A stretch of DNA of 64,000 nucleotides, taken from positions 434,001-498,000 of the forward strand of contig NZ_VTFS01000003.1 in NCBI RefSeq assembly GCF_009671245.1, written 5' to 3'. This document shows positions 8,678-17,278 of this stretch, piece after piece. The position numbers were made by a program, and so were the translations under genes. The notes beneath the pieces are model-generated. The model saw only the letters and a program-made list of their open reading frames with translations, was not told the DNA's origin and made no database searches. Positions within the stretch are counted from its first letter, which is position 1, and the number at the start of each line of letters is the position of its first letter. This DNA comes from Marinicella rhabdoformis (GTDB lineage: Bacteria; Pseudomonadota; Gammaproteobacteria; Xanthomonadales; Marinicellaceae).

Positions 8678-9741
8678 AACCTTATGTAGCGGTATTACCA
8701 GGCGATGGTATAGGCCCAGAAGTGATGACCCAAACATTACGGGTTGCACAAAAAGTGGCGCCCGATTTGACCTTCAAAACGGGGTTGATTGGCGGAGCGG
8801 CGTTCAAAGAAACGGGACAGCACTTCCCTAAACAGACGGCAACATTAATTGACGGGGCTGAAGCCGTGTTGTTTGGTTCCGTCGGCGGCCCTGTTGATCA
8901 GCAACAAGAACCCCAATGGCAAAACTGTGAGGCCAATTCCATCCTCGCCTTGCGTAAACATTTACAATTGAACATCAACCTCAGACCCGTACACTTTTAT
9001 CCCGCATTGACACACATTTCACCGTTAAAAAACGAACGCTATGCCGCTTGCAATGATTTTGTGATTCTCAGGGAGTTGGCCGGTGACATTTATTTCGGTG
9101 ACAAATCAACAGTCATCGAAAACGAACAAAAAGTGGCGAGGGATGTAGCCGAATACAATGAAAGCCAAGTCAAATCGATTGCAGATTGGGCATTTCAGCT
9201 GGCATCAAAACGCCAAAATCAATTGATTTCGGTGGATAAAGCCAATGTGTTACAAAGCAGTCAACTGTGGCGCCAAGTGATGGAACAAACGGCACACAAT
9301 TATCCTCAAGTTAAATTGACACATCAGCTGGTAGATAACTGTGCCATGCAATTGATACTCAAACCCGAGCAGTTCGATGTGGTGGTGGCTGGGAACTTGT
9401 TTGGCGACATCATCTCTGATGCTGCCAGTGCACTGCCCGGCAGTTTAGGACTGATGCCTTCAGCCAGTTTCAATCCGCAAGGCTTTGGTTTGTATGAGCC
9501 TGCCGGCGGATCGGCACCCGAACTCACTGGAAAAAACACCGCCAATCCTATGGCTCAACTGCTCTCTTTGGCTTTGATGTTAGAACACAGCTTTCAACGC
9601 GAAAAAGCAGCAAGTCAAATACGTCTAGCCATAAACAAAGCCTTAGGTGAAGGATACAGAACAGCTGACATTGCCTGTCATGAAAGTCAAAAAACCACCA
9701 CTTCAGGGTTTATTGACCTGATCTTACACAATTTAACTTAA
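8674..9741 (+). CDS. leuB: 3-isopropylmalate dehydrogenase
   Basis: NAD-dependent oxidative decarboxylation of 3-isopropylmalate to 2-ketoisocaproate. The 355-residue product begins VAVLPGDGIGPEV and contains LRELAGDIYFG, the metal-binding region NLFGDIISDAASALPGSLG, and YEPAGGSAPELTGKNTANP, which carries NAD-binding residues. It is the last gene of the leu operon; a terminator follows 108 nt after its stop. Confidence 0.95.
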   Translation: MKPYVAVLPGDGIGPEVMTQTLRVAQKVAPDLTFKTGLIGGAAFKETGQHFPKQTATLIDGAEAVLFGSVGGPVDQQQEPQWQNCEANSILALRKHLQLNINLRPVHFYPALTHISPLKNERYAACNDFVILRELAGDIYFGDKSTVIENEQKVARDVAEYNESQVKSIADWAFQLASKRQNQLISVDKANVLQSSQLWRQVMEQTAHNYPQVKLTHQLVDNCAMQLILKPEQFDVVVAGNLFGDIISDAASALPGSLGLMPSASFNPQGFGLYEPAGGSAPELTGKNTANPMAQLLSLALMLEHSFQREKAASQIRLAINKALGEGYRTADIACHESQKTTTSGFIDLILHNLT

Positions 9742-9848
9742 TATTTTTCATCATAAAAATGAATATTTAATTAGGCTGTGCTAATATACCAACCAAGCAT
9801 AATTGCAATACTATTTCTGGTCAGCGGCCAGATACCAACCCCCTTATT

Positions 9849-9873
9849 AGCCCTTTAACGAGGGCTTTTTTTT
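9849..9873 (+). terminator. Terminator of the leu operon
   Basis: AGCCCT (9849-9854) and AGGGCT (9861-9866) form a stem with a 6-nt loop, followed by a run of T to 9873. It separates leuB from the cytochrome gene that starts at 9914, so the latter is probably a separate transcription unit. Confidence 0.75.
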
Positions 9874-9913
9874 GGTTAAAATAAAAGCCACCCTTGGATC
9901 TCCAACTTAACTT

Positions 9914-11809
9914 ATGCTTAAAAAGCTGTTGCCATTCTTGGCACTTATCATGTTAGCAACCGCTACATTCTATGCTTGGCACGTCACAGGTAAAGCTGTT
10001 GACCAAAAAGTAGACTTTCACCAGGGTGATTACACTGGTTCCGATACTTGTCAAGACTGCCACCAAGACAGGTATGACAGCTGGCATCGAACTTACCATC
10101 GAACAATGACTCAGGAAACCAGTCCAGAAACTGTGCTGGGTGACTTCAACGGAAAGCCGCAAACCTATTGGGGCTATACAATCAAACCCATCAAACGCAA
10201 TAACCGTTACTACTTTGCCTACCATGATGGAACGACAGGCGCATTTCTCAGTGAAGTAGAAATAGTCAGGACAGTAGGGTCAAGAAGATATCAACAATAT
10301 ATGGCGCAAACAGAAGCCACTCAAGGTAATTATTACCGCTTGGAATTGTTATGGCACATTGAAGACCAAAGGTGGATTCATTTAAATGGTGCATTCCTTG
10401 GATCCGATCAACAATCTTTTTCTGCACACACCGGCATTTGGAATCAAAACTGTATCTTTTGTCACAACACGGGCATCACACCTGGCATGAGTAACTATAA
10501 CGAACTGGCAAACCGCAGTCGATCCGGGGAGGCCGTTGATGTTTCCATAGACGCATTATTTCAATCTGAAGTCACCGAACTGGGGATTGGTTGTGAATCA
10601 TGTCATTCACCAGCGGCCACACACAGTGAACTCAGCTCCCAAATCATGAGAAAATATTATTTAGGGTTAACTGACGCCCGAGATCCATCGGTGGTGAACC
10701 CAAATCACGTAGACCAACAAGCCTCACTGTCCATCTGTGGACAATGTCATGGTCAAAGAACACCTGAAACCTTGGCATTGGCCAAAGTTTGGATGGAAGA
10801 AGGCCCTACATTCAGGCCGGGTGATGACCTGGAAACACATGTTAACCCAGTGTGGCAAGACAGCCAAGTTGACACCCAACAACACGACCTATTTAAATCA
10901 CGTTTTTGGGCCGATGGCACAGCCCGACTGACCGCCTATGAGTACCAAGGCATCGTACAATCTGCTTGCACACAAGACCCAACATTTACCTGCCAAAGTT
11001 GCCACACCATGCATGGTGGCGATGTCAAAGGCATGATTGAACCAGAAAACAGGACCAACCAAGCTTGTGCCAGCTGCCACCTAGACTTGGTTACAGACCC
11101 ATCACCTCATACCGGCCACAAACCAGACAGTCCTGGCAGTTTATGTTATGACTGTCACATGCCAAAAATGAGCTACGGCATCATGACCTTTCATCGCAAC
11201 CACCGCATAGAGTCTCCACAAACTGAAAACGAATTGTCGATCAGCAAACCCAACGCCTGTGTTGCCTGTCACCTCAACAAAACAGACGACTGGCTCATCA
11301 ATGAAACCCAAGCATTTTGGGATCAAAAGTCCGCGCCGTACCAGCCGCACCACATGATACAAAGTTTGGTTGAATTACACTCTGGAGATCCAGTACAACG
11401 CGCTGTAGCGGCATACCAAATGGGGCACCATTTTGAGTCATTAAGTGCTAAAAACAGATTGTTTTTATTGCCCCATTTGTTACTGGGTTTACAAGATAAT
11501 TACCCAGCCATCAGGCGATTCTCATACAAAAGCCTCAACCAAATCTTAAGTGCCACCCAAAACGAACATCCAGAACTCCAAGTTTTGTCTGAGCATTTGG
11601 TTTCATTTGACTTTATAGGCAACACTGAGCAAAGGGCACCCTTTTACAAAAACACCATGAACTGGTTAAATCATGTCGACACCAAAAATTGGCCAACCCC
11701 ACCAGAAGGCTCGATGCTCAAATCCAACTATCAAATTGACTGGGAAATGATCACGCCTTTAAGGAACCAAGCACTGACAACAGACAAAGTCATACATATA
11801 GGAGAATGA
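9914..11809 (+). CDS. Exported octaheme cytochrome c family protein
   Basis: Product of 631 residues with a basic N-terminus and one hydrophobic segment (LLPFLALIMLATATFYAW) that serves as a signal or membrane anchor, so the hemes are periplasmic. Eight CxxCH heme sites are visible: CQDCH (C46), CIFCH, CESCH, CGQCH, CQSCH, CASCH, CYDCH and CVACH. The spacing, with a large heme-poor stretch between the first and second site, resembles cytochrome c554-type multiheme proteins. The last ~170 residues lack heme sites and look helical, possibly HEAT-like. No reductase or oxidase partner adjoins it; hemH is convergent, 7 nt beyond. Electron-transfer role is safe; substrate is unknown. Confidence 0.85.
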   Translation: MLKKLLPFLALIMLATATFYAWHVTGKAVDQKVDFHQGDYTGSDTCQDCHQDRYDSWHRTYHRTMTQETSPETVLGDFNGKPQTYWGYTIKPIKRNNRYYFAYHDGTTGAFLSEVEIVRTVGSRRYQQYMAQTEATQGNYYRLELLWHIEDQRWIHLNGAFLGSDQQSFSAHTGIWNQNCIFCHNTGITPGMSNYNELANRSRSGEAVDVSIDALFQSEVTELGIGCESCHSPAATHSELSSQIMRKYYLGLTDARDPSVVNPNHVDQQASLSICGQCHGQRTPETLALAKVWMEEGPTFRPGDDLETHVNPVWQDSQVDTQQHDLFKSRFWADGTARLTAYEYQGIVQSACTQDPTFTCQSCHTMHGGDVKGMIEPENRTNQACASCHLDLVTDPSPHTGHKPDSPGSLCYDCHMPKMSYGIMTFHRNHRIESPQTENELSISKPNACVACHLNKTDDWLINETQAFWDQKSAPYQPHHMIQSLVELHSGDPVQRAVAAYQMGHHFESLSAKNRLFLLPHLLLGLQDNYPAIRRFSYKSLNQILSATQNEHPELQVLSEHLVSFDFIGNTEQRAPFYKNTMNWLNHVDTKNWPTPPEGSMLKSNYQIDWEMITPLRNQALTTDKVIHIGE

Positions 11810-11816
11810 CTGGGTC

Positions 11817-12893
11817 TTATTTTAATTTAATGTGTTGGTAAGCCTTGTGATTTGGAGACACAGGCTTCCAATTAACCGTGTGTTTTTCAATCACTGACAA
11901 CAAAGTTTTGATGTGGACTTGGTTGTCATTCAAAGCAGGGATGTAGCTGTATTCCTTACCACCGGCTTCTTCGAAATATTCACGATTTTCAACGGAAATC
12001 TCTTCTAAGGTTTCCAAACAATCGGCTGAAAACCCCGGACAAATCAATTGAACATTTTTTATTCCTTTGCCAGGCAAGGCTTTAAGTGTTTCGTTGGTAT
12101 AGGGCTGTAACCAAGGTTCTCGACCAAAAATCGATTGGAAAGTGACTTGGTATTGTTCTTTAGACAAGCCCAATGTCTCAGCCAATAAGCGACCCGTTTT
12201 GTGACAATGGCAAAAATACGGATCACCATTGTTTAAATACCTTTGTGGAATACCATGAAAAGACATAATCAGTTGATCTGCTTGGCCGTTTATCTCCCAA
12301 TGTTTTAAAACCGACTGTTTCAAAGCATCAATATACAAGGGATCATCATGGTACTGATTAACGAACCGCAATTCAGGCAACTGTCGCCACGTCTGTAATT
12401 CTTTGGTCACCGCATCAAACACTGCCCCAGTGGTGGTGGCAGAATATTGAGGATACAATGGCAGTACCAATAATTGACTGATGTTTTGATCTTTTAATTC
12501 CAGCATCGCCTTTTGGATTGACGGATTACCATAACTCATGGCCAATGCACAGGCATAATGATCTGAATCTAAAGCATCCGAAATGGCTTGATGTTGTAGT
12601 TGACTGACATGTAGCAATGGTGAACCGGTGCCTTCACCATAGTGATCCCAAACGGTTTGGTAAGCTTTCGCTGACTTACTGGGACGCACATTTAAAATCA
12701 CACCATTGAGTATCAACCACCAAATCCAGCGCGGCATAGTCGGCTCAACCACCCGAGGGTCAGATAAAAATGGTTTTAAATAACGACGCAATGCGCCTGC
12801 TTCTGGTGCATCTGGCGTGCCCAAATTAACCAAAAGGATTCCTATTTTGCTGGCAGACCCATGATCACCAGGCTTTGTGTTTCGATACCGCAA
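11817..12893 (-). CDS. hemH: Ferrochelatase
   Basis: Inserts Fe(II) into protoporphyrin IX in the last step of heme synthesis. The 358-residue frame has IGILLVNLGTPDAPE at the start, the active-site histidine in MSFHGIPQRYL, and FQSIFGREPWLQPYT and CPGFSADCLETLEEI in the second half. No ATG starts the frame; the first usable codon is TTG at 12893, about 15 residues before the conserved core, with no clear ribosome binding site. The true start is uncertain. It is convergent with the octaheme cytochrome, a plausible heme consumer, though this may be coincidence. Confidence 0.93.
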   Translation of the reverse strand: MRYRNTKPGDHGSASKIGILLVNLGTPDAPEAGALRRYLKPFLSDPRVVEPTMPRWIWWLILNGVILNVRPSKSAKAYQTVWDHYGEGTGSPLLHVSQLQHQAISDALDSDHYACALAMSYGNPSIQKAMLELKDQNISQLLVLPLYPQYSATTTGAVFDAVTKELQTWRQLPELRFVNQYHDDPLYIDALKQSVLKHWEINGQADQLIMSFHGIPQRYLNNGDPYFCHCHKTGRLLAETLGLSKEQYQVTFQSIFGREPWLQPYTNETLKALPGKGIKNVQLICPGFSADCLETLEEISVENREYFEEAGGKEYSYIPALNDNQVHIKTLLSVIEKHTVNWKPVSPNHKAYQHIKLK

Positions 12894-13017
12894 GGCTTTA
12901 CACCCAAATCAAAGTCGCTATTGTAAAGCATCCCTGCGGTCCTTGCCAAATTGGCGCTCCTTCCACTTAAAAAAGATAACTGAGCCCTCCTATTACAAAA
13001 ATAACATCCCACAAACA

Positions 13018-13092
13018 GGCTTCGACAAGCTCTGCCAACTTATTTCACTGTATAAATTTAACACCACCAAAGCCCACTGAGCCTGTCGCGCT
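13018..13092. repeat. Degenerate palindromic intergenic repeat
   Basis: The 327-bp gap between hemH and tesA has no convincing gene. It contains AGGCTTCGACAAGCTCTGCC (13018-13037) and, inverted, ACTGAGCCTGTCGCGCTT (13075-13092). The arms match around TTCGACAAGCTC and GAGCCTGTCG, a common dispersed intergenic palindrome in many bacterial genomes. The remainder of the gap shows no clear promoter or hairpin. Confidence 0.45.
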
Positions 13093-13220
13093 TAATGTAC
13101 CTACATTTGGAAGTGTAAAAACCAGATGAACAAGAAACAAGTCAATTCAGCTAACAGGTTAAACAACAACAGGACAAATGGCCTATGGTTTGCGTTAAAA
13201 TCAACGCCATGATGTATCAA

Positions 13221-13922
13221 ATGAAATTCGTATTACAAAAAACTGTGAAATTAACGACCTACCTAAGCTTCTTTTTGTTGCTTGCTTGCGGTGAAAAGGC
13301 CGCGATTGAACTAGAAAATCAAACAACAAAATCGGAAGTGAAACAAAATGCCATCACCATTTTGGCTTTGGGTGATTCCTTGACCGAAGGTTTGGGGGTT
13401 GCCAAGGATCAGAACTACCCTGCATTGCTTGAACAAAAATTAAAGCAAAAAGGCCATAAAAACATCAAAGTGGTTAATTCAGGCTTGAGCGGGGAAACTT
13501 CTTCAGGTCTTAAGGCGCGAATTGACTGGGTATTACAAACCAGTCCTGACATCACCATTTTAACGATTGGTGCCAATGATGCCATGCGCGGCTTGCCGAC
13601 TGACCTGATGGAACAAAACATCGCTGAGATCATAGAAAAGCTACAAGCGAGCGGCTCAAAAGTAATTCTCGGCGGCATGCAAATTTATGACAACTTAGGC
13701 AAAAAATACGTCACAGAATTCAACGCGATTTACACACGCCTTGCGGCACAATACGAAGTACCACTGATGCCTTTCTTTTTAGATGGTGTAGCAGGTGATT
13801 CAAAATTAAATCAAGCCGACGGCATCCACCCAACAACTGAAGGCTATGCTGTGATTGTTGAACAAAACATTTTACCAAAATTACTGCCTTTGCTTGAAGC
13901 CACTGCAAAGGCTCAAAAATAA
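13221..13922 (+). CDS. tesA: TesA-like arylesterase/thioesterase, lipoprotein form
   Basis: SGNH-family hydrolase related to E. coli TesA (acyl-CoA thioesterase I, protease I, lysophospholipase). Blocks seen: ALGDSLTEGLG with the catalytic Ser (residue 53), NSGLSGETSSG, LTIGANDAMRG, and the Asp-His pair in DGIHPTTEGY. From ATG 13221 the N-terminus is a lipoprotein signal peptide ending FFLLLAC with the lipidated Cys at residue 23. In-frame ATGs at 13185, 13209 and 13212 are alternatives. It is followed 12 nt later by the ybbA-ybbP exporter, a linkage also seen in E. coli, where tesA lies next to them. Confidence 0.88.
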   Translation: MKFVLQKTVKLTTYLSFFLLLACGEKAAIELENQTTKSEVKQNAITILALGDSLTEGLGVAKDQNYPALLEQKLKQKGHKNIKVVNSGLSGETSSGLKARIDWVLQTSPDITILTIGANDAMRGLPTDLMEQNIAEIIEKLQASGSKVILGGMQIYDNLGKKYVTEFNAIYTRLAAQYEVPLMPFFLDGVAGDSKLNQADGIHPTTEGYAVIVEQNILPKLLPLLEATAKAQK

Positions 13923-13934
13923 AAAATAAAGCCC

Positions 13935-14609
13935 ATGTCAAATACTAAAAACGCTGTTCTTACAGCACACAACATCCACAAATCATTCAAAATTGAAAAT
14001 CGCCAATTAGACATACTGAAAGACATTTCATTATCAATTGCTGATGGAGAGTTTGTTGCCATCATGGGTAAATCAGGTTCGGGTAAATCAACCTTATTAA
14101 GCATTTTGGCCGGCCTTGATCAAACCTCTTCAGGTCATGTGGTGCTGAATGGCGATGATTTATCGAAATTAAGCGAAGAAGATTTGGCAGTTAAAAGGCA
14201 ATCAGATATCGGCTTTGTGTTCCAATCATTCCACCTGATTCCAACCTTGTCAGTGGCTGAGAATATCGCTTTTCCTCTCAGCATTGCAAGAAACCCAAAT
14301 CCAGACAGAGTCGAAGAATTAATCAATGCTGTCGAATTATCACACCGTTCAGACAGCATGCCGAACCAATTATCAGGCGGCGAGAAACAACGCACCGCCA
14401 TTGCTCGTGCTTTGGTTGCTTCACCCAAAATTTTATTTGCTGACGAACCTACCGGTAACTTGGATGAGAAAAATGCCAAACAAGTGATGCAATTGTTACT
14501 CAATTTGCAACAAGCATCGAGCACCGCTTTGATCATTGTCACTCATGATCCGGCTTTGGCTGCCATGGCCGACCGCACCATCACCATTAAAGATGGTCAA
14601 CTCGCATGA
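13935..14609 (+). CDS. ybbA: ABC transporter ATP-binding protein (YbbA/LolD-type)
   Basis: ATPase subunit of 224 residues. Walker A is GKSGSGKST (residues 45-53), the signature LSGGEKQRTAIARAL, Walker B ILFADEPTGNLD and the switch His in IIVTHDPA. This is the MacB/LolD subclass, which drives extraction or efflux rather than import. It overlaps the permease gene by 4 nt (ATGA). With TesA next door the pair is most like YbbAP; the substrate of that exporter is not firmly known. Confidence 0.9.
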   Translation: MSNTKNAVLTAHNIHKSFKIENRQLDILKDISLSIADGEFVAIMGKSGSGKSTLLSILAGLDQTSSGHVVLNGDDLSKLSEEDLAVKRQSDIGFVFQSFHLIPTLSVAENIAFPLSIARNPNPDRVEELINAVELSHRSDSMPNQLSGGEKQRTAIARALVASPKILFADEPTGNLDEKNAKQVMQLLLNLQQASSTALIIVTHDPALAAMADRTITIKDGQLA

Positions 14610-17164
14610 ATCAAAAAAACAATGACATTGCGGGTCAATTAAATGGAGCCAATTTAAGCCGTCTTGTTGTCTGGCGTGAATGGTTTGGTCATGGGATTTA
14701 CCCGATACTCTTTTGCTTCAGTTTGTTGGTGTCTTTGGGCGCTTATTTAACATTGGATTCATTACAAACGGCAGTCGATGAATATATTATTGGCAACCAA
14801 AAAGCCATGGTCGGTGGTGATGTGATTGTTCAGTCGAATGCACCGTTTACCGAAGACATCGAAGCACAGCTAAGCACCATTAACGATGAAAACCTGGTCA
14901 TCGACCACCAGTTCAACGCCATGGCATATGCCGGTGATGCTTCTTTATTGGTGCGCATCAAATCGGTCGATGACAGTTACCCGCTGTATGGTAATTTGTT
15001 GTTATCCAAAGGCAAAAACGTCACAGAAACATTAACGCCCGGTTCTGTTTTGGTCGAACGTCAAGTGCTGACTGGTTTGGAATTGTCCATTGGTGATGCG
15101 CTGCAAATTGGCGAATCTTCATTCACCATTGCCGATGAAATCATTGAAGAACCAGACCGCCCATTGACCGCATTTGGCTTTGGTGCACGTGTCATGATGA
15201 GCAACAATGACTTGGCTGACACAGGCTTGATGGGACAAAAAAGTCGCGTCACGTTCAGGGCAGAAATCAAAGCCGATCCAACTACAATTCCAGAATTGGT
15301 TGCCACATTCAAAACGCTGACCGAGAATACCAAAGTCAGAGTCTCCACAGCAGATGACGCCAATACCAGCATTTCATTATTGAGTAATAACTTCCTCAAC
15401 TTTTTGAAGCTACTGGTGGTAGCGGTCATCGTGCTTTCAGGTGTCGGTCTGATGAGCGTAGTCAAAGCCTTCGTCAACAGACAGCAGCAAACCAACGCCA
15501 TTCGCCGTGCCCTCGGCGAACCGATGAAACAATTGAAAAACTCCTATTACAGCCTGTTGTTAATGATGACAGTGGTTGCTGTGGTAATGGCATCACTGCT
15601 CAGCATGGCAGTGTTGTATTTTGGTTATGATGTGTTCGCAGCCATCATTCCTGCGCAAGTGACTTTAAGCCTGTCACCTTTAAGTGTTTTAAAAGTGTCA
15701 GTGATTGCTTTGGGTTTGACCTTTTTGATGACCCACAGCACCATTCAGTCTTTAACTCAGATTAAACCTGTGGCCGTTTTACATGCCCAAGAAAGCGAAG
15801 CAGCCAATTGGTCATTTTCTAAAACTTGGCTGTTGGTGGCTTTGACTTGTTTGTATTTGTTGTTGTCCTTGGAGCTGGCTTCTTGGTGGCAGGGCTTACA
15901 AGTCACTGGTGGTTTGATTGCCATAGCTTTGGTTTTTTGGCTGTTCAGTTTGGCCATGCTCAAAGCACTCAAATCTTTGGTTAACAAAGGTTGGATTAAC
16001 CACTGGCTGATGAAGCTTTCGGTTCAAAACATTTTCCGCAAAGGCAACCATTCGATGTTGTTTTTCACCACCTTATCGATGGCAGTGATGGTCATGGGCA
16101 GCATTGCCGCTCTGGATCACACCATTGAACAGCAACTGGTTAACACCTACCCTGAAGAATCGCCCAACATGTTTCTGCTTGATGTACAAAGCGACCAACA
16201 TGACACATTGGATGAATTGATTGGTGAGGCCGTGATTGGTGATTCATTGACTTATTATCCTGTGATTCGTGCCAGAATCGAATCAGTTAACGGTGTGGCA
16301 GTGGAAGAACTGGTGGAAAAGCTGGGCCGCTATGATAATTTGATGCGCGTGTTTAACCTCAGTTATGCCGATGAAGTGCTGCCGACAGAAAAGCTCACCG
16401 ACAGTCTGGTAGATAACAGTTTGTTCGAAGGTTTAGACAATGACGTTACACCAATTTCCATATTGAATTCGTTTGCTGAATTCCTGCAAGTTGGCTTGAA
16501 TGACCAAATCACCTTCAACATCCAAGGCATAAAGAAAACCGTCAAAATCGCCAGTGTACGAGAACGGCACCAGCGTGGACCCAGCCCGTTTTTCTACTTT
16601 ATTTTTCAAGCAGAAGTGATGAAAAATGCGCCACAAATTCAGTTCGCCACAGCACAAGTACCTGCCGATCGTGTACCTGAATTACAAACGGCGATTGCCA
16701 AAGCATTACCCGGCATCACCACATTGGATGGCGCCAGTATTGCCAAACAACTGAAAGGCTTTGTTGACCAGTTGACGCAATTGATACAAATATTTACCGG
16801 TTTGAGTATTGTCGCTGGCCTGATGATATTTGCCACTTCGCTGGTATCGACCTCTCAAGATCGGCTCAAAGACAGCGCCTACTTCCGCCTCATGGGCATG
16901 CAAAGTAAAGACCTCTACGCCATCAATGTGATTGAGTTTGTGCTGTTGGGTTTGTTGGCTTTTGTCGCCGGTGGCTCGTTGGCGTGGTTGGCCTCGTATT
17001 TGATCACCACCCAATGGTTCGCCCTGCCCTTCACTTTCCCATGGGCATTGGCACTACAAGCCAGCTTGGTGTTGTTTATCGTCTTGGTCATCATCAGCCT
17101 CAGCTACGGCCGCTTTGTCATCAAATCCAATGTCATGAACTTGGTGAAGAAAATGGTGGGCTAG
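14606..17164 (+). CDS. ybbP: FtsX-like ABC permease (YbbP type)
   Basis: Integral membrane partner of YbbA with 852 residues. One membrane helix near residue 30 is followed by a large periplasmic domain. Two FtsX-type blocks then appear: helices around residues 265-390 (including VVAVIVLSGVGLMSVVKAFV) and a C-terminal block with IFTGLSIVAGLMIFATSLVS and the last helices near the end. Extra helices lie mid-protein (LLVALTCLYLLLSLELASW). This ten-helix plan is the YbbP type. It shares a 4-nt overlap with ybbA. No clear terminator follows. Confidence 0.88.
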   Translation: MNQKNNDIAGQLNGANLSRLVVWREWFGHGIYPILFCFSLLVSLGAYLTLDSLQTAVDEYIIGNQKAMVGGDVIVQSNAPFTEDIEAQLSTINDENLVIDHQFNAMAYAGDASLLVRIKSVDDSYPLYGNLLLSKGKNVTETLTPGSVLVERQVLTGLELSIGDALQIGESSFTIADEIIEEPDRPLTAFGFGARVMMSNNDLADTGLMGQKSRVTFRAEIKADPTTIPELVATFKTLTENTKVRVSTADDANTSISLLSNNFLNFLKLLVVAVIVLSGVGLMSVVKAFVNRQQQTNAIRRALGEPMKQLKNSYYSLLLMMTVVAVVMASLLSMAVLYFGYDVFAAIIPAQVTLSLSPLSVLKVSVIALGLTFLMTHSTIQSLTQIKPVAVLHAQESEAANWSFSKTWLLVALTCLYLLLSLELASWWQGLQVTGGLIAIALVFWLFSLAMLKALKSLVNKGWINHWLMKLSVQNIFRKGNHSMLFFTTLSMAVMVMGSIAALDHTIEQQLVNTYPEESPNMFLLDVQSDQHDTLDELIGEAVIGDSLTYYPVIRARIESVNGVAVEELVEKLGRYDNLMRVFNLSYADEVLPTEKLTDSLVDNSLFEGLDNDVTPISILNSFAEFLQVGLNDQITFNIQGIKKTVKIASVRERHQRGPSPFFYFIFQAEVMKNAPQIQFATAQVPADRVPELQTAIAKALPGITTLDGASIAKQLKGFVDQLTQLIQIFTGLSIVAGLMIFATSLVSTSQDRLKDSAYFRLMGMQSKDLYAINVIEFVLLGLLAFVAGGSLAWLASYLITTQWFALPFTFPWALALQASLVLFIVLVIISLSYGRFVIKSNVMNLVKKMVG

Positions 17165-17278
17165 CATTCTATTAAAGCTCAATAAAACAGACTTTATTGA
17201 TTACCGGCAACACAAGCGCTTTTTTTATTGGTTTTATTCAGTATACTGGCCAAAATAATAAAATAGAGGGCCAGAAAA

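Noticed and set aside
12894-13080. A 67-codon plus-strand frame upstream of tesA
   Set aside because: It runs through the degenerate palindromic repeat and resembles no protein.
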